In this document: positions 27,923 through 36,695 of the stretch, one piece after another
Layout of the letters: every line of letters begins with the position of its first letter
How positions within the stretch are numbered: position 1 is the stretch's first letter
NCBI RefSeq assembly: GCF_900105165.1
Contig: NZ_LT629740.1
Location: 1,736,001 to 1,800,000, forward strand
DNA: 64,000 nt
Direction: 5' to 3'
Origin: Mucilaginibacter mallensis
GTDB taxonomy: Bacteria; Bacteroidota; Bacteroidia; Sphingobacteriales; Sphingobacteriaceae
Notes under the pieces: generated by a model
Seen by the model: only the letters and a program-made list of their open reading frames with translations
Told to the model about the DNA's origin: nothing
The model's database searches: none
Made by a program: the position numbers and the translations under genes

Positions 27923-28777
27923 ATGAAATATAATATTAATGTATGGTTAATGGGAGTGATGTGTGCCGCTTTGCTGGCATCGTGTGGTGGAAAAAGTAAC
28001 GATGCAAAACCATATGTTTATATACCCCAGGCACCGGTTGATAGTAACTGGACATTTGGTACTACACCTGTATGGTCGGATGAATTTACCAATACAGGTA
28101 CCCCCGATACAACCAAATGGAAATATGACCTGGGCGGCGGCGGTTGGGGAAATGCCGAGCTTGAAGACTATACCGATTCATTAGGTAACGTAAGTGTAGG
28201 TAATGGTGTGTTAACCATTACAGCAAAAAAACAGTATTTGGGTGGCGAAAGTTATACATCAACAAGGATAGTTTCAAAAGGCTCAATAACTTATGGCCGT
28301 ATTGAAGTGAAAGCAATGCTTCCTTCAGGAAAAGGCACCTGGCCCGCTATATGGATGCTGCCTGATGATTATAAATATGGCCCATGGCCAAACTCCGGCG
28401 AGGTTGATATTATGGAAATGGTTGGGTACGATCCTAACAACGTGCATTTTAGCGCACACAATGAAACCTATTTCGCTGGTAATGCCAAAACCAGTACCAT
28501 GAACATTCCAACTGCTTCAACAGCATACCATTTATATCGTGAAGACTGGACACCATATGCCATTAGAGGGTATTATGATAATCAATTGGTTTTCTCTTAT
28601 GTTAATGACGGGAAAGGTTCACCCACCTGGCCATATGATCAAAAATTTCACCTTTTAATGAATATTGCCGTAGGCGGATCCTGGGGTGGTATTGATGGGG
28701 TAGATGATACCGCTTTCCCAACCTCAATGAAAATTGACTATGTGCATTTTTTCGCCATGGGAGCTCCTGCTAAATAA
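27923..28777 (+). CDS. GH16 beta-glucanase (laminarinase-type) lipoprotein
   Basis: A 284-residue lipoprotein; the signal ends in LASC (Cys near 22). The GH16 jelly-roll shows WSDEFTNTGTPDTTKWKYDL near the start. The catalytic motif is GEVDIMEMVG, with nucleophile Glu160, Asp162 and acid/base Glu165, in the E-x-D-x-x-E form of beta-bulge laminarinases rather than the shorter lichenase form. Bacteroidota lipoproteins of this kind make the first surface cuts in beta-1,3-glucan. The frame stays open far upstream inside susD, but only the ATG at 27923 gives a lipoprotein signal, and it sits just past the hairpin. The next gene follows by 38 nt. Confidence 0.93.
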   Translation: MKYNINVWLMGVMCAALLASCGGKSNDAKPYVYIPQAPVDSNWTFGTTPVWSDEFTNTGTPDTTKWKYDLGGGGWGNAELEDYTDSLGNVSVGNGVLTITAKKQYLGGESYTSTRIVSKGSITYGRIEVKAMLPSGKGTWPAIWMLPDDYKYGPWPNSGEVDIMEMVGYDPNNVHFSAHNETYFAGNAKTSTMNIPTASTAYHLYREDWTPYAIRGYYDNQLVFSYVNDGKGSPTWPYDQKFHLLMNIAVGGSWGGIDGVDDTAFPTSMKIDYVHFFAMGAPAK

Positions 28778-28815
28778 TTTAAGTGAACGAGATAGTGAAA
28801 AAGAAAATAATACTC

Positions 28816-30285
28816 ATGAAAATCATACGAATTCCGGTTACCACAATAATACTGGTTGGCTTAACACTTACGCTGCAAAGCTGTAGTAAAAAAACAGTTA
28901 CAGGCGGCGGTAGTACAGTAACCCCTCCACCTGTAAACCCGGGAACACCGGTTAAAACCGATGTTAAAATGTGGTTAACCACTCAGGATAAAACGCAATT
29001 GCTTGATAAGCAAAATATTAGTTTGCTATTTACCAGCGTTGCAAATTCAAATACAACTATTAATGTTGATACAACAACTACTTATCAAACTATTGATGGT
29101 TTTGGTTTTGCGCTTACCGGCGGCAGCGCCCAGGTAATAAACAGCCTAAGCTCAACAGTAAACAGTTCAATAATAAACGAACTTTTCTCAACCGATAGCA
29201 CCAGCATCGGCATAAGCTATATACGCTTAACCATAGGTGCATCAGACATGAGCGCCTCCCCATTTACTTATGATGACGTGGCAAGCGGCTCAACAGATGT
29301 TAACCTGCAACAGTTTAGTATCGATATGGAAAAAGCCGATCTGATACCTACTTTAAAAAAGATAATTGCTATAAATCCTAATATAAAGATCCTTGCATGC
29401 CCATGGAGCGCACCTGCATGGATGAAAACCAATAACAGCCTTTCAGGTGGTAGTCTGCTGCCGCAGTATTACAGCACTTACGCTAACTATTTTGTGAAAT
29501 ACATACAGGCAATGGCTGCCCAGGGAATAACTATTGATGCCATTACCCCTCAGAATGAACCCTTAAACCCTTCAAACAATCCGGCTATGGTTATGCAGGA
29601 TACTGCAGAAGCCAAATTTATCGGCAGCTATTTAGGTCCGGCTTTACAGGCGGCAAGTATAACAACCAAAATAATCTGCTACGATCATAACTGTGATCGC
29701 CCGGATTACCCTATTTACGTTTTAAATGATCAAACTGCAAATAAGTATGTAGATGGCTCGGCCTTTCACTTATATTTAGGTGATATTTCAGCGCTTACAC
29801 CGGTACACACTGCGTTTCCTAATAAAAATATTTACTTTACCGAGCAAGCCACCTTTGGCACAGGCTCATTCAGCGGTGATCTTTCATGGCATGTAAATAA
29901 CCTCATAGTTGGTGCTATCCGTAACTGGAGCCGCAACGTAATAGAGTGGAACCTGGCTTCCGATCCAAACTATGGCCCACATACCAATGGTGGCTGTACC
30001 AGTTGCCAGGGTGCCATAACAGTAAATAACAACACATCGGTATCACGTAATGTTTCTTATTACATTGTTGCTCACGCATCAAAATTTGTAAGGCCGGGTG
30101 CAGTACGTATAGCATCTGATGCTTCAACCACTTTACCAAACGTAGCTTTTAAAAATACCGATGGCACCAAGGTGCTTATCGTGTTAAACAATACTAACGG
30201 TTCACAAACATTCAACATTAAATTCAACTCAAAAACAGTAACCAGTACTTTGAACTACGGCGCCGTAGCAACATATGTGTGGTAA
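28816..30285 (+). CDS. GH30 glycoside hydrolase lipoprotein (first copy)
   Basis: A 489-residue lipoprotein with lipobox LQSC (Cys near 20) and a Gly/Thr/Pro linker (VTGGGSTVTPPPVNPGTPV). The GH30 barrel has TIDGFGFALTGGSAQVINSL, ACPWSAPAWMKTNNSLSGG, acid/base Glu248 in TPQNEP, and nucleophile Glu343 in YFTEQ. A C-terminal beta-sandwich (VSYYIVAHASKFVRPGAVRI) is typical of the family. GH30 enzymes of this group include beta-1,6-glucanases and beta-glucosidases. Next to GH16 and GH3, a beta-1,6-glucanase is the best guess. The ATG at 28816 is preferred to the GTG at 28783 because it opens directly onto the signal peptide. Confidence 0.9.
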   Translation: MKIIRIPVTTIILVGLTLTLQSCSKKTVTGGGSTVTPPPVNPGTPVKTDVKMWLTTQDKTQLLDKQNISLLFTSVANSNTTINVDTTTTYQTIDGFGFALTGGSAQVINSLSSTVNSSIINELFSTDSTSIGISYIRLTIGASDMSASPFTYDDVASGSTDVNLQQFSIDMEKADLIPTLKKIIAINPNIKILACPWSAPAWMKTNNSLSGGSLLPQYYSTYANYFVKYIQAMAAQGITIDAITPQNEPLNPSNNPAMVMQDTAEAKFIGSYLGPALQAASITTKIICYDHNCDRPDYPIYVLNDQTANKYVDGSAFHLYLGDISALTPVHTAFPNKNIYFTEQATFGTGSFSGDLSWHVNNLIVGAIRNWSRNVIEWNLASDPNYGPHTNGGCTSCQGAITVNNNTSVSRNVSYYIVAHASKFVRPGAVRIASDASTTLPNVAFKNTDGTKVLIVLNNTNGSQTFNIKFNSKTVTSTLNYGAVATYVW

Positions 30286-30304
30286 TTTAAAATCTATATC
30301 CTAA

Positions 30305-32479
30305 ATGAATACTAAACTGAAATTCCCCTTATTTTGCTACATAATCTGTTCTGTTTCAATTTTTTCTGCAAAAGCGCAGTCTGCTTATACTGATGCGCAA
30401 ATAGCTTTCAAAAGTGATAGTCTTATTAAATTAATGACCCTTGAAGAAAAGGTGAACATGATACACGCCAGTTCATCATTTACTTCAGGCGGTGTGCCGC
30501 GTTTAGGTATCCCCGAGATGGTAACTTCTGATGGCCCTCATGGCGTGCGCCTTGAGCATGGCAGGGGATGGAACGCTCAAAAAGGCGTATTAGATTCCGG
30601 AACCTATTTGCCAACAGGTATATGCCTGGCTTCAACATGGAATCCAGCATTAGGTTTCGCTTTTGGTTCAGTTTTAGGCAGCGAAGCAAATTTCAGGGGC
30701 AAGGATGTGATCCTGGGCCCGGGTATAAATATCATGCGTTCACCATTGAACGGCCGCAACTTTGAATACCTGAGCGAAGACCCTTACCTGGTATCAAAAA
30801 TGGTAGTTGGTTATATAAAAGGCGTACAGGCTCAGGGTATATCGGCCTGTGTAAAACACTTCGCCGGTAATAACCAGGAAACCAACCGCGGCTCAATTGA
30901 TGTGCAAATGAGCGAGCGTGCCTTGCGGGAGATTTATCTGCCCGGTTTTAAAGCTGCTATACAAGAGGGTGGCGTTTATACCTTAATGGGCTCATACAAT
31001 AAATTCAGGGGCCAGTGGGCTACACAAAATAACTATCTGATAAACCAGATCCTGAAAAAAGAATGGGGTTTTAAAGGTGCGGTGATCAGCGACTGGGGTG
31101 CTGTACACAGCACTGCACAAGCTATGTGGAATGGTACCGACCTTGAAATGGGTACTGATCTGGACATGGGCCCGCATCCAAACTATGGTAAATTCTTTTT
31201 GGGCGATACTGTTGTTACACTGGTTAAAACAGGTAAAATGCCGGTAAGCCTTGTTGATGACAAAGTTAGGCGCTTGCTATACGTAATGTACAAAACCAAT
31301 ATGCTTGGCGGCGGCAAACGCATGAAAGGCGAATACAATACTGCCGCTCACCAGGCAACCGCGCAAAAAGTTGCTGAAGAGGGTATCGTATTGCTAAAAA
31401 ACGAAGACAAGATTTTACCGCTAAAATCAGATATTAAATCAATTGCTGTAATAGGTTATAATGCCGACCGGAAACAAGCAATGGGCGGTGGAAGCTCGCA
31501 GATCAAGGCATTTTTTGAAGTAACTCCATTACAGGGCTTACAGAATATCGCAGGTAAAAAAGTTAAGATCACTTATACCAAAGGCTATAACATTGCAAGG
31601 GGCGCAGGTGCCGATGCGGATATGATAAAGCAAGCGGTGCAAGCTGCTTCAAAGGCTGATGTTGCTGTAATAGTAGGCGGGTGGACACATGGTTACGATT
31701 ATAATGTATGGTCGGACAATGCTTATGATACCGAAGGTTTTGATAAAACAGACATGCAAATGCCTTTTGGTCAAAATGAATTGATAAAAGCTGTTTTAGC
31801 GGCAAACCCTCGTACAGTAGTTGTGCTGATGGGCGGCGGCCCGATGGATGTAACCCAATGGGTTGGTGATGCTAAAGGCGTTATACAGGCATGGTACCCG
31901 GGTATGGAAGGTGGCAACGCATTGGCTAAGATCATTTTTGGCCAGGTGAACCCATCAGGTAAATTACCGGTTAGCTTCCCTAAAAAACTGGAAGATGCGC
32001 CTGCAATTAAATTAGGCCAGTATCCTGGCGATGGCGTTACCGTTAACTACTTTGATGATATTTATGTAGGCTACCGCTATTTTGATACTTACAAAGTTGA
32101 GCCGCAGTTTGCCTTTGGTTATGGCTTATCGTACACCACATTTAAGTACAGCGATCTGCATGTACAAACAGGTGATAAAACGGCTACAGTTACTTTCAAA
32201 ATAAAAAATACAGGAGCAGTAGCCGGGGCAGAAGTAGCACAGCTATATGTTAAACAGGAGAAACTGAATCTGCCAAGGCCTGAAAAGGAATTAAAGGGTT
32301 TTGACAAAGTGTACCTACAGGCAGGCGAAGAAAAAACAGTTACGCTTACCTTAAACGAGGATGCTTTTAAATATTTCAACGATGTTAAAAATCAATGGGA
32401 AATGGATCCGGGAGTATTTGATTTTATTGTTGGCAGTTCATCAAGAGATATCAGGCTAACAGGAACAGGAACTTTATAA
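30305..32479 (+). CDS. GH3 beta-glucosidase, exported
   Basis: A 724-residue family 3 enzyme that would release glucose from beta-linked gluco-oligosaccharides. Signal peptide 1-24 (ending SAKAQ), no lipobox, so periplasmic. The N-terminal barrel has GVPRLGIPEMVTSDGPHGVR and KHFAGNNQETNRG, with nucleophile Asp263 in AVISDWG. The alpha/beta sandwich domain (about 345-560) has GIVLLKNEDKILPL and WYPGMEGG. A fibronectin type III-like domain (about 620-710, EVAQLYVKQEKLNLPRPEKE) ends it. The length is normal. It starts 19 nt after the first GH30 gene. Confidence 0.94.
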   Translation: MNTKLKFPLFCYIICSVSIFSAKAQSAYTDAQIAFKSDSLIKLMTLEEKVNMIHASSSFTSGGVPRLGIPEMVTSDGPHGVRLEHGRGWNAQKGVLDSGTYLPTGICLASTWNPALGFAFGSVLGSEANFRGKDVILGPGINIMRSPLNGRNFEYLSEDPYLVSKMVVGYIKGVQAQGISACVKHFAGNNQETNRGSIDVQMSERALREIYLPGFKAAIQEGGVYTLMGSYNKFRGQWATQNNYLINQILKKEWGFKGAVISDWGAVHSTAQAMWNGTDLEMGTDLDMGPHPNYGKFFLGDTVVTLVKTGKMPVSLVDDKVRRLLYVMYKTNMLGGGKRMKGEYNTAAHQATAQKVAEEGIVLLKNEDKILPLKSDIKSIAVIGYNADRKQAMGGGSSQIKAFFEVTPLQGLQNIAGKKVKITYTKGYNIARGAGADADMIKQAVQAASKADVAVIVGGWTHGYDYNVWSDNAYDTEGFDKTDMQMPFGQNELIKAVLAANPRTVVVLMGGGPMDVTQWVGDAKGVIQAWYPGMEGGNALAKIIFGQVNPSGKLPVSFPKKLEDAPAIKLGQYPGDGVTVNYFDDIYVGYRYFDTYKVEPQFAFGYGLSYTTFKYSDLHVQTGDKTATVTFKIKNTGAVAGAEVAQLYVKQEKLNLPRPEKELKGFDKVYLQAGEEKTVTLTLNEDAFKYFNDVKNQWEMDPGVFDFIVGSSSRDIRLTGTGTL

Positions 32480-32532
32480 TCGGCACAAACACTAAAACAC
32501 AGGATTGCAATCAAAACCAGTATAAATTGGAA

Positions 32533-33981
32533 ATGAAAAAAACTTTATCACTAATACTATTAAGTGCGTGCCCCTTTTTGTTAAAAGCGCAAAGCACAGT
32601 TCATAAAACAGTTAAGACATATGCTGCTACAGGTAAATCGGTAGCGGTATATACTACTGCCGAAAATACAGATTACCGTATAACACGTACGGCAACCTTA
32701 GCTTTTAAATCGCACCCGCAGCCTGTTGAAACGGAGGCCTGTATTTTTGTGGATCCTGCGAAAACATTCCAGACTGTTTTAGGTGTAGGTGGTGCTTTAA
32801 CTGATGCTTCAGCCGAGACATTCTACAAATTGCCTGCCGATAAGCAAAAAGAAATACTGAATGCCTATTACAATACCGAAACAGGTATTGGCTATACGCT
32901 GGCACGCACCAATATCCAAAGCTGCGATTTTTCAAGCGATACCTACAGCTATGTGGCTGATAATGATGCTTCTTTAAAAACATTCGATATCGGTCATGAT
33001 AAAAAATACCGTATTCCGTTTATCAAATCGGCTATTGCCGCAGCAGGTGGTAAATTAACCCTGTTTGCATCACCATGGAGCCCACCGGCATGGATGAAAA
33101 CAAATAACGACATGATGCATGGCGGTAAATTAAAACCTGAATTTGATCAGGCATGGGCCAACTTCTACATTAAGTTTATAAAAGCTTATGAAAAGGAAGG
33201 GATACCTGTATGGGGCCTTTCGATACAAAATGAACCAATGGCTAACCAAAAATGGGAGTCATGTATTTATACTGCCGAAGATGAGCGCGATTTTATAAAA
33301 AATTATTTAGGCCCAACCCTACATAACAATGGGATGGCTGATAAAAAACTGATCATATGGGATCATAACCGCGATTTGATATATCAACGTGCAAGTACTA
33401 TATATGAAGATCCGGAAGCAGCAAAATACGTTTGGGGTACTGGTTTTCACTGGTATGTGCGCGATGTGTTTGATAACGTGAAACTGGTTAATGAAGCTTT
33501 CCCTACAAAAAATCTGATGTTTACCGAAGGCTGCAGTGAACGCTTCGACCTGAGCAGGATAGATGACTGGAGATGGGGCGAGGTATACGGAAAATCAATG
33601 GTTAATGACTTTAACAACGGCATTGTGGGCTGGACAGACTGGAACATTTTGCTTGATGAGCAGGGCGGCCCTAACCACGTAGGTAATTTTTGCTATGCGC
33701 CAATACATGCCAACGTACAAACAGGCAAGCTTACTTACATGAATTCGTACTATTACATAGGCCATTTCTCAAAGTTTGTACGCCCTGGTGCTAAGCGTAT
33801 TATCAGTTCATCAAACAGAGATCAATTATTAACTACAGCTTTTGTTAATAAAGATAAAAAGCTTGTTGTAATTGTATTAAATTTGACGGAAGAAACGCTG
33901 CCGTATAACCTTTGGATAAAAGGAATGGCAGCTAATACAACCAGTTTACCGCATTCAATTACAACGCTTATTGTTCAATAA
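32533..33981 (+). CDS. GH30 glycoside hydrolase, exported (second copy)
   Basis: A 482-residue GH30 enzyme with a plain signal peptide (1-19, ending LLKAQ), so probably periplasmic, in contrast to the lipoprotein paralogue 3.7 kb upstream. Motifs: ETFYKLPADKQKEILNAYYN, FASPWSPPAWMKTNNDMMHG, acid/base Glu234 in SIQNEP, nucleophile Glu332 in MFTEG, and GGPNHVGNFCYAPI. The last part (SYYYIGHFSKFVRPGAKRI) is the usual C-terminal beta domain. It reads most like GH30_1/GH30_3 members (beta-glucosidase or beta-1,6-glucanase). A TTG at 32527 is in frame, but the ATG at 32533 is the natural start. The two GH30 proteins differ enough to suggest different steps rather than recent duplication. Confidence 0.92.
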   Translation: MKKTLSLILLSACPFLLKAQSTVHKTVKTYAATGKSVAVYTTAENTDYRITRTATLAFKSHPQPVETEACIFVDPAKTFQTVLGVGGALTDASAETFYKLPADKQKEILNAYYNTETGIGYTLARTNIQSCDFSSDTYSYVADNDASLKTFDIGHDKKYRIPFIKSAIAAAGGKLTLFASPWSPPAWMKTNNDMMHGGKLKPEFDQAWANFYIKFIKAYEKEGIPVWGLSIQNEPMANQKWESCIYTAEDERDFIKNYLGPTLHNNGMADKKLIIWDHNRDLIYQRASTIYEDPEAAKYVWGTGFHWYVRDVFDNVKLVNEAFPTKNLMFTEGCSERFDLSRIDDWRWGEVYGKSMVNDFNNGIVGWTDWNILLDEQGGPNHVGNFCYAPIHANVQTGKLTYMNSYYYIGHFSKFVRPGAKRIISSSNRDQLLTTAFVNKDKKLVVIVLNLTEETLPYNLWIKGMAANTTSLPHSITTLIVQ

Positions 33982-34048
33982 CATACACGTGAGCAGGTCG
34001 CAAAGCCTGCTCATGATAATATGTTGCTGATGCTTATTAATGATACTG

Positions 34049-35299
34049 ATGAAAAGTAAGAGGAATTTATTTTTAGTATTAGTTTTTTTTGTTCCGCTTG
34101 TTGTTATTTTTTCGCAATGTCTTACTTCAAATACCACAAAGCCTGATCCGCGGGGAGAAATTTTCGCTGGTTCAAAAACCTGTATACAATGTCATAAGGA
34201 TGTGTATGATAACTATCTGCATACCGCGCATTTTTCGGCTACCAGTCTGTCATCCGACAGCACGGTACATGGCAGTTTTGATCACGGCAGCAACGAGTAT
34301 GTTTTTAATAAGGACCTGAAAGTTGTTATGGAAAAACGCAGCGATGGCATGTATCAGGTTGCCTATTTTAAAGGTAAACAAATAAGATCTGAGCGTTTTG
34401 ATATTACCTTTGGCAGTGTAAAGGCCGAAAGCTATTTATACTGGCATGGCAGTGAAATGTTCCAGTTACCTATATCGTATTTTAAAGCTTTAAACAGTTG
34501 GACAGATAGTCCCGGTTTTGATACTACCAATGTTGATTATACCCGCATGATAGGCACACGTTGTTTTGAGTGCCATAGCTCTTACATTAAAGCATTGCCA
34601 GATCAGGATCAAAGCCTTAACCGCACTATTGCTTATGATAAAAATTCGCTGGTTTTAGGTATTGATTGCGAACGTTGCCATGGGCCCGCCGCCAACCACG
34701 TTAACTATCATTTAGCTTATCCCGAAGAAAAAAAGGCTAAGTATATAGCCACCTATGTATCGTTAACACGTGCTCAAAAACTGGATATGTGCGCCGTTTG
34801 CCACTCTGGTAACAAGAGCCGTATAATAGGGCCCATATTTGCATTTAAGCCCGGTGATAACCTTGCCAGATTTAAAGAGCTGTCATACTACATGCCCCCG
34901 GTTGATTCAACCAAACTTGATGTGCATGGTAACCAGAACCAGTTATTGGCCAGCAGTAAATGCTTTATTAAAAGTAATATGGATTGCGCAACCTGCCACA
35001 ATGTGCATAATAACGAAAGAGATCAGCTGGCCATGTATTCGCAAAAATGTATGAACTGCCATAAAACCGAGAATCATAATTTTTGTAAAATGGCTACAGC
35101 TATCGGCGGTATCATAAAAAGCAATTGCATTGATTGCCATATGCCGGCCCGGCCATCAAATGTAATTGCTGTACAAGCTGGCGATAAGGGCAGAACAGTA
35201 CCTTATACAGTGCGTACACACCATATAGGTATTTATAGTGATGCAACGCAGGTAGTTATAAATTATCTGAAAAAATATAATAAGTTACAGGCAAATTAA
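34049..35299 (+). CDS. Seven-haem c-type cytochrome lipoprotein
   Basis: A 416-residue exported electron-transfer protein. The signal is followed by a probable lipobox (IFSQC, Cys near 24). Seven CxxCH haem sites occur in order: CIQCH (45-49), CFECH, CERCH, CAVCH, CATCH, CMNCH and CIDCH (360-364). The spacing and extra His residues recall the cytochrome c554 / doubled-CxxCH superfamily. No catalytic lysine haem site (CxxCK) is present, so it is not a standard nitrite reductase. It lies between GH30 (67 nt) and GH5 (42 nt) on the same strand, which points to co-transcription with the glycan enzymes. The role there is unknown; an oxidative step or extracellular electron transfer is possible. 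The ATG at 34040 is an alternative start. Confidence 0.85.
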   Translation: MKSKRNLFLVLVFFVPLVVIFSQCLTSNTTKPDPRGEIFAGSKTCIQCHKDVYDNYLHTAHFSATSLSSDSTVHGSFDHGSNEYVFNKDLKVVMEKRSDGMYQVAYFKGKQIRSERFDITFGSVKAESYLYWHGSEMFQLPISYFKALNSWTDSPGFDTTNVDYTRMIGTRCFECHSSYIKALPDQDQSLNRTIAYDKNSLVLGIDCERCHGPAANHVNYHLAYPEEKKAKYIATYVSLTRAQKLDMCAVCHSGNKSRIIGPIFAFKPGDNLARFKELSYYMPPVDSTKLDVHGNQNQLLASSKCFIKSNMDCATCHNVHNNERDQLAMYSQKCMNCHKTENHNFCKMATAIGGIIKSNCIDCHMPARPSNVIAVQAGDKGRTVPYTVRTHHIGIYSDATQVVINYLKKYNKLQAN

Positions 35300-35341
35300 T
35301 TACAAAGTTTAAGATTAAATCCCCTTAAATATCACATGACC

Positions 35342-36574
35342 ATGAAAAAGTGTTTGTTTATACTAATGACCGTTCTGGCTGTATTTCCGGTTATATCAAA
35401 TGCGCAATCAGCAAAATTCATCTCTGTAAAAGGTAAAGAGATCATCGGGGCCGATGGTCAACCATTTTTAATGAAGGGCACCAATGTAGGTAACTGGCTT
35501 ATACCCGAAGGCTATATGTTTAAATTTACCAAGATCAACTCACCAAAGCTCATTAACCAGGCTTTTATGGAGTTGATAGGCCCTGATGAAACTAAAATAT
35601 TCTGGAAAAAATATCTGGACGCGTACATCACACAGGCTGATATTCATTTTATGAAAACCAGCGGTATGAATACCCTGCGCGTACCTTTTAGTTACCGCCT
35701 TTTTACCAATGAGGATTACCTGGGTGAAAATAATCCTAACCGTGGCTTTGAACTGCTCGATAAACTGATAGGCTGGTGTAAAGCCGAAGGCATATATGTT
35801 ATTTTAGACATGCACAGCGCGCCGGGAGGCCAGACAGGCGATAATATTGATGATGGCTACGGATACCCATTCTTGTTCCAAAACGAAGGCAGCAGGCAGG
35901 AAACCATCCAAATATGGACAAGGATAGCCGATCACTATAAAAATGAAACCGCAATATTAGGCTATGATCTGCTGAATGAGCCCATCGCGCACTATTTCAA
36001 AAAAGAAGAATTAAACCCATACCTGGAACCTTTTTACAAAGAGTTAACCAAGGCGGTACGCACAGTAGATAAAAATCACCTGATCATTCTCGGTGGCGCG
36101 CAGTGGGACAGTAACATGCATATGTTCGGCCCTCCGTTTGATTCGAAGCTGGTTTATACTTTCCACAAATACTGGACGCCAACTACACAGGATGTAATAC
36201 AGGAATATATCGATTTCAGGGATAAATACAATGTGCCGATCTATTGCGGCGAAACCGGTGAAAATAAGGATCCATGGGTAGGCGACTTCCGTAAACTGCT
36301 TGAAGCCAATAATATTGGCTGGACCTACTGGCCGTACAAAAAGATGGATAATGTAAGCGGTATTATCACCTTTAAAAGACCAATGGCTTACGATACCATT
36401 ATAAACTATACCGAGAAACAGCGTATCAGCTTTGAGGATATTCGTAAAGCTGCCCCAACAAACCGCGCGCAGGTTAAACAGGCTTTATATGAAATGCTGG
36501 AGAATTGCAAGTTTGAAAATTGTACCCCCAATAATAGTTATATACAGGCTTTGGGTTTGGTAACAAATAAGTAA
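35342..36574 (+). CDS. GH5 family glucanase, exported
   Basis: A 410-residue glycoside hydrolase of family 5 (clan A). Signal peptide 1-20 (ending SNAQ). Barrel motifs: KGTNVGNWLIPEGYMF, NTLRVPFSYRLF, YVILDMHSAPGGQTGDN, acid/base Glu213 in DLLNEP, and nucleophile Glu304 in YCGETGE. The NxGNWLxPEG and DMHxAPGGQ motifs resemble bacterial relatives of exo-beta-1,3-glucanases and broad endoglucanases, in keeping with a beta-glucan locus. The fine specificity cannot be set from sequence. An ATG six bases upstream (35336) is also possible. It is the last enzyme of the locus; the sensor-regulator gene follows after 121 nt. Confidence 0.9.
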   Translation: MKKCLFILMTVLAVFPVISNAQSAKFISVKGKEIIGADGQPFLMKGTNVGNWLIPEGYMFKFTKINSPKLINQAFMELIGPDETKIFWKKYLDAYITQADIHFMKTSGMNTLRVPFSYRLFTNEDYLGENNPNRGFELLDKLIGWCKAEGIYVILDMHSAPGGQTGDNIDDGYGYPFLFQNEGSRQETIQIWTRIADHYKNETAILGYDLLNEPIAHYFKKEELNPYLEPFYKELTKAVRTVDKNHLIILGGAQWDSNMHMFGPPFDSKLVYTFHKYWTPTTQDVIQEYIDFRDKYNVPIYCGETGENKDPWVGDFRKLLEANNIGWTYWPYKKMDNVSGIITFKRPMAYDTIINYTEKQRISFEDIRKAAPTNRAQVKQALYEMLENCKFENCTPNNSYIQALGLVTNK

Positions 36575-36578
36575 TATT

Positions 36579-36596
36579 TACGTATAACTATACGTA
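36579..36596. promoter_or_regulatory. Dyad symmetry before the 7TM regulator gene
   Basis: TACGTATA (36579-36586) and TATACGTA (36589-36596) are perfect 8-nt arms around AC. It is 5 nt past the GH5 stop and 100 nt before the 7TM-DISM gene. It could be an operator for that gene or a transcription pause. No T-run follows. Confidence 0.35.
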
Positions 36597-36695
36597 TATT
36601 AGTGTTAATAGTTATAATTGCGCTACTGCAATAAACCAATTATTTTTCCGGGCGAATGTTTGTATCTGGGTAGGGGCATAGTGTGATTTTTAAGT

